Shown here in pieces: positions 16,287 to 25,957 of a stretch of 64,000 nt of DNA. Numbering within the stretch: position 1 is the stretch's first letter; every line of letters starts with the position of its first letter. The stretch covers positions 582,861 through 646,860 of the forward strand of contig JAFEBP010000005.1 in the NCBI GenBank assembly GCA_018242605.1. Direction: 5' to 3'. Origin of the DNA: Planctomycetota bacterium (GTDB taxonomy: Bacteria; Planctomycetota; Phycisphaerae; Phycisphaerales; UBA1924). The position numbers were made by a program, and so were the translations under genes. The notes below the pieces were generated by a model that was not told the origin of the DNA, made no database searches, and saw nothing but the letters and a program-made list of their open reading frames with translations.

Positions 16287-17057
16287 TCAAGCCCGTGGCG
16301 GTCTCTTCCTGCTGACCACCATCGCGGCGCCCAGAAGGAGTGCAGCGATGCCGCCGGGCCCCGGCACTCTCTGGATGGACGTCATGTACGTGGGCGACAC
16401 CACTGTGCCGTTCGCCGCGACCTGGAACGTCCGCCCGCCGATCGTGACGCTGTTGATATACCAGTGCCAATCGCCGGCAATGTCGTTCACGTAGTCAATC
16501 CCGTGTACGGATGCGACCGGGGCATCATTGACCGTGAAGGTGAATGTGCCGCTGCTATGGCTGTTATTGGGTGTCTGGATGATCTGGACGACGCTGTGGT
16601 AGTCAAGCACCACCGGCCCCAGCACGATTCGGAAGTCCGACCGTTGGGGCTCCGGATCGTCCGCAGGGTTGAAGGCCGAGCCGAAAATGGTGGTGCCGCT
16701 GCCGCTCCACGTCTCATTGCCGAGTTGACCGCTGGTGGTGATGTCCCAGCCTCCGCTCAGCGGGTTGAACACGCCCTGCGTCGAAATGCTCAGCCAATCA
16801 TCCATGTACCTGGACCCGGGCGCCACGCTGTACTCAAAGCTCTTGGCGTCCGGGGCCGTTGTGATCATGTAGTTGATGGGACTGGCGGAATCAGAGCCGA
16901 ACGCTCGTGCGATGAACGTTCCGTCGTTGCCCTGCGCATCCATGATCACTTCCATCAGTTCCACCATCGGACGCAAGGCCGCGGAACTGGGCTGCGTCAG
17001 GATTCCTCCGGCGGCCCAACCGATGACGAAGCAACTTCCGATACGTGATAGTCTCAT
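16287..17057 (-). CDS. Exported protein with PEP-CTERM-like sorting tail
   Basis: A 256-residue protein with a signal peptide (cut probably after PSSA, residue 26), a beta-rich middle with many Ser/Thr/Gly residues, and a C-terminal tail of VPGPGG, a hydrophobic helix (IAALLLGAAMVV) and a basic end (SRKRPP). This resembles PEP-CTERM sorting signals recognised by exosortase, with VPGPG in place of VPEP. Strong GGGAGGA lies before the ATG at 17057, which fixes the start and rejects a longer frame. No exosortase gene is seen in the window. The role is unknown, probably envelope or extracellular matrix. Confidence 0.8.
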   Translation of the reverse strand: MRLSRIGSCFVIGWAAGGILTQPSSAALRPMVELMEVIMDAQGNDGTFIARAFGSDSASPINYMITTAPDAKSFEYSVAPGSRYMDDWLSISTQGVFNPLSGGWDITTSGQLGNETWSGSGTTIFGSAFNPADDPEPQRSDFRIVLGPVVLDYHSVVQIIQTPNNSHSSGTFTFTVNDAPVASVHGIDYVNDIAGDWHWYINSVTIGGRTFQVAANGTVVSPTYMTSIQRVPGPGGIAALLLGAAMVVSRKRPPRA

Positions 17058-17253
17058 CGTTCCTCCCGGAGCAGATGGCCGAGAAACGTGGTGATCGCAC
17101 GGCGCGGCCGCTCGCACGTTTCTCTCTGCGAAAACTGTCCCGCCGAGGTGCAGGGTGTGCAACAGGGAACTTTCCCCGAAACCGCGCTCCGACCGACGCC
17201 ATCAAGCGGCGGCGTCCGCTCCCCCGCCGCTCGGCCCTTACCATGGCCCCCGC

Positions 17254-19458
17254 ATGCGCAAGCCCACTTCCGGCGGCGGTTGGCCCGCCATCCTGTACAC
17301 GCTCAAGAAGGCTCAGGCCTCCGGCGGTTTCCTGCGCATGTGGAACTCGCTGCGGAGCAAGAATGCGTGCAAGACGTGTGCTTTGGGCATGGGCGGCCAG
17401 AACGGCGGCATGGTCAACGAGGCCGGTCGCTTTCCGGAAGTTTGCAAGAAGAGCGTTCAAGCCATGGCCGCGGACATGCAGGGGCGGATCCGCGAGCGGT
17501 TCTTTGACGAGTTCTCGTTCGACCAGTTGGGCCGGTTCTCTCCGCGTGAACTGGAGACCGCCGGACGCATTACCGAGCCCCTGTACGCCGCGCCGGGAGA
17601 TCGCTCCTACCGCGCGATTCCCTGGGAAAGAGCCTTCGATCTCGCGGCCGCGTCGCTGAGGCAGGCCAAGCCCGACGACACATTCTTCTATTTCAGCGGG
17701 CGTTCGTCCAATGAAGCTGGATTCCTCCTTCAACTCTTCGCCCGTCTTTACGGCACGAACAACGTCAACAACTGCTCCTTCTTCTGCCACCAGGCCAGCG
17801 GCGCGGCGCTGGCGGGCATCACCGGTTCGGGCACCACCATGCTCAGCCTCGAAGACCTCGAGCACGCCGACCTGGTCTTCATCATCGGGGGCAACCCTGC
17901 GAGCAATCATCCCCGCTTCATGCGGACGCTGATCGATCTCAAGCGGCGGGGCGGCGCCATCGTCGTGATCAACCCCCTCCGCGAACTGGGCCTGATCAAC
18001 TTCAAGGTCCCCAGCGACCCGATGAGCCTGCTTTGGGGCTCGAAAATCGCCGACGAGTACCTGACACCGCACATCGGCGGCGATATCGCCGTGCTCACCG
18101 GCCTTGCGAAGGCGACGCTCGAATCGGGCGCGACGGACGAGCGGTTCATCGGCCAGCACACTGACCACTGGGAGGAGTGCCGCGACGCGATTGCCGGCGC
18201 GTCGTGGGAGTCGCTCGAAGCGCTCGGCGGGGTCTCTCGCGCGCAGATCGAACGCGTTGCGGCCAGGTACGCGGCCTCCCGCGGCGCGATATTCACCTGG
18301 ACCATGGGCATTACGCACCACGAGCACGGCGTGGACAACGTCCGGGCGATCGCCAACCTCGCGTTGATCCGCGGCATGATGGGCCGGCCGGGCGCCGGGC
18401 TGCTCCCGCTCCGCGGCCACAGCAACGTCCAGGGAATCGGCTCCATGGGCGCGGTGCCCAGGCTCAAGGGCTCGATCGTGAAAGCCATCGAGGAACGGCT
18501 CAAGGTCACGATCCCTCACGAGCAGGGCTTGGACACATTGGGGTGTGTACAGCGAGCGAGCGAGGGACGCGTCGCGACGGCGGTGCACCTGGGCGGCAAT
18601 CTCTTTGGCAGTTGCCCGGATGCCACGTACGCACGGTCCGCGCTCTCGCAGATCGGGATGACCATTTTCCTGAGCACCACGCTCAATACGGGCCACTTCC
18701 ACGGCAAGGGCAAGCACTCGCTCATTCTTCCCGTGCTCGCACGCGACGAGGAGCCGCAGAGCACGACTCAGGAATCGATGTTCAACTTCGTTCGATTGTC
18801 GGAGGGGGGCAAACGGCGGCATGACGGGCCGCTGGCCGAGGTCACCGTGATCTCGAACATCGCACAGCGCGTGCTTGGGGAGTCGCATCCAGCCAACTTC
18901 GCGGCTTTGGAGGATCACGCCGCGATTCGCTCGTTCATCGCCGACACCATCCCGGGGTACGGTCAGATCAAGGATGTCGACCGTACGAAGCAGGAGTTTC
19001 CGGTTGCGGGACGGCTCATCCACACGCCGGCTTTCCCGACCGCCAACGGAAAGGCCAAGTTTCACGCGGTGGCGGTCCCGCCGCTCAAGGGCGGCGGCGC
19101 TGGCGAACTGCGTCTGATGACGATCCGCAGTGAAGGCCAGTTTAACACTGTCGTGTACGACGAAGAGGATATCTACCGGGGCCAGGAGAGACGCGACGTC
19201 ATCCTGCTCAACCCCGCGGACATGAAGCGTCTGGGGCTTTCGGTTGACGACCGGGTCACCGTCCGGAGTGCATCGGGCGAGATGTCGGACATCTTGACGC
19301 GCGAAGCGGATATCCGCGAGGGCAACGCCGCGATGTACTACCCGGAGGCCAATGTGCTCGTGCCCCGCGCGGTCGACGAGCACAGCCGCACGCCCGCATT
19401 CAAAAACACCGCCGTCACAGTGCGTAAATCCGGACGACTGAACGTGCTTCCCCGTTAA
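17254..19458 (+). CDS. Molybdopterin oxidoreductase, FdhF-like alpha subunit (lone type)
   Basis: A 734-residue cytoplasmic protein of the formate-dehydrogenase-like group of molybdopterin enzymes. It has an N-terminal cysteine set (C39, C42, C64) and the segment NNCSFFCHQASG, where C178-H179 takes the place of the Sec/Cys-His Mo ligand pair. It also has the molybdopterin signatures LVFIIGGNPASNHPR and GMMGRPGAGLLPLRGHSNVQG and a C-terminal MoCo-binding domain. No signal peptide or Tat motif is present. The usual small and iron-sulfur partners are absent nearby. There is no ribosome-binding site, and a TACCAT box ends 9 nt before the ATG at 17254. The substrate is unproven; formate is only a guess from the family. 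The gene overlaps the convergent OstA-like gene by four bases. Confidence 0.85.
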   Translation: MRKPTSGGGWPAILYTLKKAQASGGFLRMWNSLRSKNACKTCALGMGGQNGGMVNEAGRFPEVCKKSVQAMAADMQGRIRERFFDEFSFDQLGRFSPRELETAGRITEPLYAAPGDRSYRAIPWERAFDLAAASLRQAKPDDTFFYFSGRSSNEAGFLLQLFARLYGTNNVNNCSFFCHQASGAALAGITGSGTTMLSLEDLEHADLVFIIGGNPASNHPRFMRTLIDLKRRGGAIVVINPLRELGLINFKVPSDPMSLLWGSKIADEYLTPHIGGDIAVLTGLAKATLESGATDERFIGQHTDHWEECRDAIAGASWESLEALGGVSRAQIERVAARYAASRGAIFTWTMGITHHEHGVDNVRAIANLALIRGMMGRPGAGLLPLRGHSNVQGIGSMGAVPRLKGSIVKAIEERLKVTIPHEQGLDTLGCVQRASEGRVATAVHLGGNLFGSCPDATYARSALSQIGMTIFLSTTLNTGHFHGKGKHSLILPVLARDEEPQSTTQESMFNFVRLSEGGKRRHDGPLAEVTVISNIAQRVLGESHPANFAALEDHAAIRSFIADTIPGYGQIKDVDRTKQEFPVAGRLIHTPAFPTANGKAKFHAVAVPPLKGGGAGELRLMTIRSEGQFNTVVYDEEDIYRGQERRDVILLNPADMKRLGLSVDDRVTVRSASGEMSDILTREADIREGNAAMYYPEANVLVPRAVDEHSRTPAFKNTAVTVRKSGRLNVLPR

Positions 19459-22439
19459 CGCGGCGTCACGATCGGCTGTTGGATGCCGAACAACTGGAAC
19501 TTGCCTCCGTTCAGATCCCACAGCACACGGGTGGCCGTAATCGGCGCTGCGGTGGCCGGATCGAAAGCCGTGATGAAGTTGCCGTTGTTCCCTTGCGCAT
19601 CAACAGTCCGTGACACAGCGTCATAGGTGAGGACGTCGCCGGTCACCTCCTTCTGTTGATACCGCATCCACGCCGAGCCCTTCGCCGTCGCCATCTTCAA
19701 CTCGCCCGCGAACGGAGCGTCGAGCGTAGACGCGTTGGTCGATTCGACGACCTGCGCGGTGAGTTCCGTGCACTCCAGTTCGATGCGGGAGGGATCGTCC
19801 ATGCGTTCCTGCACCAGCTTGACGCCCTGCTTCATTACGGCCTGCCCGGAGCGACGGTCGAGCGAGAACGACTCCTTCCAAGTGAAGAGCGCGGTGCCCT
19901 TGGTCGGGGGCTGGGCCGTGTTGTGCTGCGCCGCCACCCGCTTGTCGAGGGAGAGGAGCTTGCCCGCCGTCGGGACATTCAGCGTTCCCGCGGCGTTGTC
20001 CGCGAGGATTTCCCGGCCTTCCAGGTACATCAGCCGCTCGAGCGGCCCTTGCGCTCCGGCGGCGCCAACGGCGTAACGCCGGATCTCGACGTTCGCGGGC
20101 GTGGCTTCGTCTTTGGCGGTCGCGACGACCGATTGGAGCGCTCGCTCCGGAGCTTTTTCGCCGGTCGGGTTGCCGCGTGCGGCCTCGGGCGGAGCGGGTG
20201 TCAACTGCACCCGCACGTGCTCGGCCTTGATAGCGTCGCGGGCAATGGCACCTTTGCTGATCTCCGCCGCGGCGGAGCCGTCGCAGAGCGCCAGGCCGGA
20301 GGCATCATCAAAGCTCATCCCCTGTTGCCATGCAATTTTGGCTGTTGTCGGAGTCTCGCCTGCCTTCGCCGCTGGAGCGTGGTTGAGTTCACCTTTGCCC
20401 GGCACCGCGAGCGTGCGTTTCGCTCCGTCCAACTCGATACGCCCGCCGGAGATGACCGTTCCCCGCTGTCCGACGGTCGCGGTCTCGCCGAGCAGCGTGA
20501 CCTGTTGCGCCTGCGGCAGGGCGGCCAGTTCATCGGCCGTCGCCATCACGCCGTCGGCGCGGTCGTAACGCACATCGCCCTTGGCGGAGGCGGTCGTCGC
20601 GATCACGTCGCCATCAGGACGCCGGGTCAGTGCCGCCTTGAGCGACTTGGCACGGAGCGTCCCATCGCGTTGCGTCACACGCACATCGCCCGAGGCGTCG
20701 ATGGAGGCCGGATCGGACTCGGTCGAGTCTCCCTCACGCCGGATCAATCCCACGTCAACCAGGTCCGCCGCGAGCGATCCACCGTTCCCGTCGATCGCGT
20801 TGGCCTTTCCGAGGATCGCGACGCGCTTCAGGAACGAGCGGTCCTCGTCGATTTTCTCAAACTCGGCCGTGAGCGACTCGCCGGAAAGGCGGCCCTTGGC
20901 TCCGTCGCCCGCCGTAACGCCGCCGTGCAACATCGCCCGATCCAGTCGCGAACTCATCGTGCCTTGCTTGAGCCCGAAGGTGAACTGCGCTTCGGAGCCC
21001 CAGGTAATCGCGCGGGGCTTGGCGGCGGGTGCGATGCGCCCGGGTTGTTCCTTGACCGCCGACGTGAGCGACCCCGCTCCCCGCGCTGTTGCGATGCCTG
21101 TGGCGAGTGACGCCTCGAACCTTGCGCCCACCGCCCGTCCAACATCGGGCTTCTCCAACACCGCATCGCCCGTTGCGTTGCCGGCGATCGCGGCATCCCG
21201 CTTGGTCGCGCCGTATTCCACCATCGCACCGGTCGCGGTAATGTTGGCCTTCGCGTCGCGCACGTTGACCGATGTGGCCGTCGGGCCCGTGCACCGCATG
21301 AACACGTCGTTGAACTGCAGTTCCGCGGCCGGCTCCTTGAGCGGGCGAACTTCCAACGGCCCTGTCCATGTAAGCGAGATCGGCGGGTTTGAATCGGGCT
21401 CACCGGCCTTCATGCTCGACGGCTGCGCAGTCCGGGCGGGTTGAGCCGGCACGTACGCTGTTGCCAGCATCACCGGCTCCGCGTGTCGGGCTCGGGGCGG
21501 AGCGCCGGCGATCGCGTTCGGGGGAAGAGCATTGCCGATAAGCCGCATCCAACCGTCCAAACGATCGCCGGTCAACACGCGATCGCCTTGCTCCACCTTC
21601 ACCGACCCTTCGCACCACGCGGCGTAGAGTGTTTGAGACTTCTCAGGTGCCGCGGGGGCCGGGGAAGCAGGATTGGCGGTGGGCGGCGCGGGCGTCGCCG
21701 GTTGGGCTTCGGTCGGCGGGGGCGAAGCGGACGCCGGCTTGCCGCCCGGCTTGATGATCAGGGAGGTCGTGTGCTCCACACGCAACAGTTCCAACCGCTC
21801 GGCCCCTTCGTTCATCACCACCAACGCGTTGGACCCGACGAACTCGATCCGATCGCCGTCGATCCGTACATCATCCGGGAAGCGAAGTTCGCCCGCGCGG
21901 CCGTCGAATGTGAGGCGAGGCGTGGCCAGCGTCAGCATCGGGGGCGTCACCAGCGGATCGGGCTTCTGATTGCCGGGCATCGCCGCGAACATCTTTACGA
22001 TCACATCGCCCTCGAGCAGCCCGTCTTCGGGCCGGCTGCCGAGATCAGGAATCAATGCTTCGCCCTTGGCCCCTTCCAAGTACATCGTCCGACCATCACG
22101 CATGTACATCCACACGCGGGGCTTGTCCATCCGGTACCGCTTGCCTTCCAGCGGCGTCGAGCTCTCAGCTTCCAGCACTCCCGCCACGCGGCCGGGATCC
22201 TTGCGATCCACCATCTGGACCTGCATCCCCTTGCCCCCGCCCAACTGGCGTAGGCCTCCGGCACCTGAGGGAATTTCCTTGACATCGGGCGCGCGCGGAA
22301 CAACCTGCTTCACGGTCGGGGCTTTGGGCACGGAGAGCCCTCGCCATGCGATCACCCCCACGGTCGCAGCGAATACTCCGCCGACCGCGAAAGCAAGAAT
22401 GAGCCCGGATGTGCGGGCGCTCCCGCGTGATTGAACCAT
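19455..22439 (-). CDS. Very large LptC/LptA (OstA)-like envelope protein
   Basis: A 994-residue protein with one N-terminal membrane helix (about residues 13-31) and a long periplasmic part of repeated beta-strand segments. Phrases such as YLEGAKGEALIPD, DGLLEGDVIVKMF and DRVLTGDRLDGWM resemble the OstA/LptA/LptC beta-jellyroll that shuttles lipopolysaccharide, with several jellyroll-like units in tandem. A Pro/Ala-rich linker sits near residue 240-275. LptC and LptA are each around 190 residues, so this would be a multi-unit bridge within one chain. It ends by overlapping the molybdopterin gene tail-to-tail. The assignment rests on pattern resemblance, not on a decisive motif. Confidence 0.65.
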   Translation of the reverse strand: MVQSRGSARTSGLILAFAVGGVFAATVGVIAWRGLSVPKAPTVKQVVPRAPDVKEIPSGAGGLRQLGGGKGMQVQMVDRKDPGRVAGVLEAESSTPLEGKRYRMDKPRVWMYMRDGRTMYLEGAKGEALIPDLGSRPEDGLLEGDVIVKMFAAMPGNQKPDPLVTPPMLTLATPRLTFDGRAGELRFPDDVRIDGDRIEFVGSNALVVMNEGAERLELLRVEHTTSLIIKPGGKPASASPPPTEAQPATPAPPTANPASPAPAAPEKSQTLYAAWCEGSVKVEQGDRVLTGDRLDGWMRLIGNALPPNAIAGAPPRARHAEPVMLATAYVPAQPARTAQPSSMKAGEPDSNPPISLTWTGPLEVRPLKEPAAELQFNDVFMRCTGPTATSVNVRDAKANITATGAMVEYGATKRDAAIAGNATGDAVLEKPDVGRAVGARFEASLATGIATARGAGSLTSAVKEQPGRIAPAAKPRAITWGSEAQFTFGLKQGTMSSRLDRAMLHGGVTAGDGAKGRLSGESLTAEFEKIDEDRSFLKRVAILGKANAIDGNGGSLAADLVDVGLIRREGDSTESDPASIDASGDVRVTQRDGTLRAKSLKAALTRRPDGDVIATTASAKGDVRYDRADGVMATADELAALPQAQQVTLLGETATVGQRGTVISGGRIELDGAKRTLAVPGKGELNHAPAAKAGETPTTAKIAWQQGMSFDDASGLALCDGSAAAEISKGAIARDAIKAEHVRVQLTPAPPEAARGNPTGEKAPERALQSVVATAKDEATPANVEIRRYAVGAAGAQGPLERLMYLEGREILADNAAGTLNVPTAGKLLSLDKRVAAQHNTAQPPTKGTALFTWKESFSLDRRSGQAVMKQGVKLVQERMDDPSRIELECTELTAQVVESTNASTLDAPFAGELKMATAKGSAWMRYQQKEVTGDVLTYDAVSRTVDAQGNNGNFITAFDPATAAPITATRVLWDLNGGKFQLFGIQQPIVTPR

Positions 22440-22568
22440 GGGGGAGGGTAAGGGGCGAAGGCGCGGCGGGTTCTCACTCGTGCTGCCGCCGCCGGACTTC
22501 TAGCCCGCACACCCGGCAGACCCGCATGCCGCCGACGCGCTACAACTCCGGCCCACCGAGCCCTCCAC

Positions 22569-24734
22569 ATGCCAGCCGCCCCCGAATCACCGCAGCGCTC
22601 AGGAGTTTCGATCATCGTCGTGGTCGGGCTCCTGCTCGTCGTCGTCGCGGCGTTGGCGGCGGTCGGTACCGATTCACCCGGGCTCAACGCAATCTCGGTC
22701 TTTGAATGGCTCTTGCGCGCAGGTTGGCCGGCCGCGGTGTATCTCGCCGCCGGTGCGGGGCTGGGTGAGCTTTTTCGTAAGGTGAGTTCCTCATGCCCCG
22801 TGCGTTTGGGGCTGGGATTGACGCTGCAGTTGAGCCTGTCCCATTCCTTGGGCATCTGCGGGGCGTGGGCGGGCCAGTGGTCTACGGCGATCGCCTGGCT
22901 TCCCATCGCGGTCGGCCTGGTACTCGCGACGAACGCCCTGACCCGTTGGCGACGTTCGGCCGCGATCAACGCTTCTCCCAAAGTCGACCGGACGTGGCTG
23001 CTTTGCATCCCTCCCACCGCTCTGCTGCTCGTCGCGGCGTGCAACCCACCCGGCTACTTGTGGGACAGCGAGTTTGGGGGCTTCGACGCACTTTCCTATC
23101 ACCTTCAACTCCCGCAGGAGTGGCTCGCCTCCGGACGAATCGCTCCGCTCCAACACAACGTCTATTCGTTCCTGCCTGGCTACATGGAGTCGGCGTTCAC
23201 GCACTTGGGAGCGATGACCGCCGCCGCGGGGATGTCCCAAACGCCGCCGCAGGCGACACCGCTGAGCATTGCCGCCCATGGGCTCGCGGGGGGTGATGGC
23301 TGGCGTTTGATCAGTTGTCAACTCCTGCACGCTGGTTTCACGCTCGTGGCCGCGGGATTGGTCGCGTCGCTGGCCCACCGCCTCAGCAACGCCCACAAGG
23401 CGGCGGCGCCTCTGGTCGCGGCGGCGTTTCTCGCCACGCCGTGGACCACGGTCGTTGGTTCCCTCGCGTACAACGAAATGGCGATGACGGCCCTCTTCGC
23501 CGCGGCGTTGCTCGCCGCGTTCGATGACGACTCTCCGAACTTGCGTTGGATCCTCGCTGGGGCGTTGGTGGGCGGCGCGTGCTGCGTCAAGCCGACGGCA
23601 CTCTTTCTCTGCGGCGGCCCGGTCGGCATCGTGCTTCTCACGAACACCGCGCCGCGCCGGTGGATCCGGTGCGGCGTATTCGCCTCGCTGGCTGGGGCGA
23701 TCGTCCTGTCGCCTTGGCTCATCCGCAACTACACCGCGTGCGGCAACCCGGTCTTCCCCTTCGCCGCGAGCGTATTTCCCAACGCTTCCGGCGGCACGGG
23801 CCATTGGACGGCCGACCAGGTCTCCCGCTACTCGCAGGCACACCACTTCCAAGGCTCGCTGAGCCAGCGCTTGGCACTGCTTTTCGTGCCCGATCCGACC
23901 GATCCGGCCGGCACACGAATGCGAGGGCTCCTGCACCCGCAATGGTTCGCGTTGTTTCCCGTCGGCGCGGCGTTGCTCGCGTGGTCGCTGGTAAAGTCCG
24001 AAACCCGCCGGCACGCGTCGCTCTGGGCCGTCATCATCGCCGCGCAGCTCTGTTGTTGGCTCGTTTTGACCCACATCCAATCCCGATTCCTGATCCCGTT
24101 GCTGCTGCCCGTTTGCGCGTTGATAGCTCTCTCACTCCGCCACACGCGGCGTGTGGCTCCCTGGGCGGGCGCGGCGCTCGCGCTCTTGCAAACCGCGGCG
24201 GGGGTAATGATTTTTCTGGGCCAGCACCCTGCGAAGCGCGACGATGTCATCGGCGCGCCCAATCAGTTCCTGGCCCTGGGACCCTCGTTCAGGAACGGTG
24301 AGCTTTTCCGAGCACAACTCGCCGCCGCGACACCCGCCGAACGCGAGTCGTGGCTGGCCGAGGCGAGTCCCGAACACTACTGCAATCTAGCATTGCCCGC
24401 CGACGCCACCCTGGGGCTTGTGGGAAACACCACCCCGCTCTACTTCACGCGGCCGATCACATACAACACCACGTGGGACCATTGGCCAATCTCGGATTCG
24501 CTGGGGGGCGGCCCGGCGCCGGGTGTCACGCACCTTCTCGTTGACTTTTCAGAACTCTCCCGCTTCCAGCGCAGCGCGTACATCGACCCAGGCTTGACGC
24601 AGGAAGCTCTCACGCAGTGGCTGAAGAGCCACACCGACGTGGTTAGCACGTGGCCTCAAATTGGCGTACTGCTCGTCAAGGTCCGGGGCGTCGGCGCTCC
24701 AACAATGTCGCTCAGCCACGCGTTGCTGCAATGA
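22569..24734 (+). CDS. Polytopic membrane protein, probable lipid-linked glycosyltransferase
   Basis: A 721-residue protein with about 11-13 membrane helices in the first 520 residues and a soluble C-terminal part. The periplasmic loop after the second-third helix carries acidic residues (WDSEFGGFDALSYHLQLPQEW), as in GT-C (ArnT/PMT-like) glycosyltransferases, where this loop holds the catalytic Asp. No cleavable signal is present. The stop overlaps the next gene's ATG (ATGA at 24731-24734), so it is coupled to a lysylphosphatidylglycerol-synthase-like membrane protein. A TACAAC box lies 22 nt before the ATG, without a Shine-Dalgarno. The family assignment is tentative. Confidence 0.65.
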   Translation: MPAAPESPQRSGVSIIVVVGLLLVVVAALAAVGTDSPGLNAISVFEWLLRAGWPAAVYLAAGAGLGELFRKVSSSCPVRLGLGLTLQLSLSHSLGICGAWAGQWSTAIAWLPIAVGLVLATNALTRWRRSAAINASPKVDRTWLLCIPPTALLLVAACNPPGYLWDSEFGGFDALSYHLQLPQEWLASGRIAPLQHNVYSFLPGYMESAFTHLGAMTAAAGMSQTPPQATPLSIAAHGLAGGDGWRLISCQLLHAGFTLVAAGLVASLAHRLSNAHKAAAPLVAAAFLATPWTTVVGSLAYNEMAMTALFAAALLAAFDDDSPNLRWILAGALVGGACCVKPTALFLCGGPVGIVLLTNTAPRRWIRCGVFASLAGAIVLSPWLIRNYTACGNPVFPFAASVFPNASGGTGHWTADQVSRYSQAHHFQGSLSQRLALLFVPDPTDPAGTRMRGLLHPQWFALFPVGAALLAWSLVKSETRRHASLWAVIIAAQLCCWLVLTHIQSRFLIPLLLPVCALIALSLRHTRRVAPWAGAALALLQTAAGVMIFLGQHPAKRDDVIGAPNQFLALGPSFRNGELFRAQLAAATPAERESWLAEASPEHYCNLALPADATLGLVGNTTPLYFTRPITYNTTWDHWPISDSLGGGPAPGVTHLLVDFSELSRFQRSAYIDPGLTQEALTQWLKSHTDVVSTWPQIGVLLVKVRGVGAPTMSLSHALLQ

Positions 24735-25867
24735 CTGCCCCCACTCACGATCCGGAAGATCTCTTCGAGGAACCGCCGCCGCGGACGCGTCGAATCCCTC
24801 CGCCCCCTTCCATGTCTCCATCAGCGGAAGATTCAACACCCAGCGCGTCGCGAGCCCGATTCATCCTCCAGATGATCGGCTTTGTACTCAGCCTTGCGCT
24901 TCTATGGTGGTGCGTTCGATTGGCCTTCACCCCGGAGAACCAATCGCGCCTCACCGCCCTGAGCCGCGCCCCTGTCGGTCAGGTCGTTCTGCTTTTCAGT
25001 CTTTCGGCCGCCAGCCTGCTCCTCAACGGCGCGATGTTCTGGGCCACGCTCTTGCCGGTGCGGCGGCTGGGCTTCATCGACACCCAATCCGTCAACTCGA
25101 TCGCCGGCCTGCTGAGCTATCTGCCGTTCAAGCTGAGCATTGTCGCGAGATTATTCATCCATAACCGGCGCGACAAACTCCCGCTCCTCACCATCGGAGC
25201 CTGGATGGTCGCGGTGGCAGGGGTGCTCGCCGCGTCGTTGGTGCCCACCGTGCTCGCGGCAGTCTGGCGACAGAAAGCCGACGCGTTGTTCTTTCTCGCG
25301 GCGTTCGGCGGCATGGCGATCACCTACGCCCTCACCCTCTCGATTGCCCGCATCTTCGCCCACGAGAGCGGCCTGGAACGCCTTCGAGCGTTCGCCGACG
25401 GTCTGGGGTCGGACTGGATCTCAAGACTCCTGGGCTCGGCCAGGTTTCGCCGCCTGCACGTGGGCCTCGACATGCTCGCGTCCCCGGCCTCGTTCGCCCT
25501 GGCGATGATCCTGCGTGTGGCCGACTTGCTGGTGCAGGCCGCTCGATTTACGGTCGCCGCCCAATGCCTGGGCGAGTCTCTGCCCCTCGATACCGCCGTA
25601 CTGGCCGCCAGCACCTTCTACCTCATCGGTGTCCTGAGCCCCTCGGGGGCTCTGGGCGCCCGCGAGGGCGTTACCACCGGACTAGCGGGTCTGCTCGCTG
25701 TCCCCGGCGTCTCCCGGGCCGCTTTCGCTCCCATCGCGCTCACGGTGAGCGCGACCGAAGTGCTTGTCAATCTATCTGCCGCGGCTTTGGGGGCCGCGTG
25801 GCTGCGTGTGTGGAACATCCTGGGCCCCATCGACCAGGCCCGATCACCCGGACGTGACCATCCCTGA
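24731..25867 (+). CDS. Membrane protein of the LPG synthase TM-region / AglD-like (UPF0104) group
   Basis: A 378-residue protein: a polar Pro-rich N-terminus of about 45 residues, then some eight hydrophobic helices. The stretch GLLSYLPFKLSIVARLFI and the late LSPSGALGAREGV turn match the lysylphosphatidylglycerol synthetase transmembrane/AglD-like family, where GxxGxRE is typical. These proteins flip or supply lipid-linked substrates and often accompany glycosyltransferases, which fits the upstream gene. The ATG at 24731 overlaps the upstream stop (ATGA); an in-frame ATG 27 codons earlier was rejected. Confidence 0.75.
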   Translation: MTAPTHDPEDLFEEPPPRTRRIPPPPSMSPSAEDSTPSASRARFILQMIGFVLSLALLWWCVRLAFTPENQSRLTALSRAPVGQVVLLFSLSAASLLLNGAMFWATLLPVRRLGFIDTQSVNSIAGLLSYLPFKLSIVARLFIHNRRDKLPLLTIGAWMVAVAGVLAASLVPTVLAAVWRQKADALFFLAAFGGMAITYALTLSIARIFAHESGLERLRAFADGLGSDWISRLLGSARFRRLHVGLDMLASPASFALAMILRVADLLVQAARFTVAAQCLGESLPLDTAVLAASTFYLIGVLSPSGALGAREGVTTGLAGLLAVPGVSRAAFAPIALTVSATEVLVNLSAAALGAAWLRVWNILGPIDQARSPGRDHP

Positions 25868-25957
25868 TGGTCTGGGGCCCGCGAGCCGGGCGGAAGCCGG
25901 GGAACACGCCCTCGCCGCGAGTACAATGCCCTTTCCCGCATCACCAACGAGCTATCC

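Noticed and set aside
17427..17790. Selenocysteine insertion in the molybdopterin enzyme
   Set aside because: The Mo-ligand codon is a cysteine TGC, not TGA, so no recoding is needed.
16891..19521. 876-codon open frame on the minus strand
   Set aside because: It is antisense to the molybdopterin oxidoreductase. The translation is rich in Arg, His and Val with no motif, a common GC-rich shadow.
25868..25957. Possible cobalamin riboswitch before the B12 fusion
   Set aside because: A GGAAGCCGG stretch resembles part of the conserved core, but the 90-bp leader is too short for the full riboswitch.
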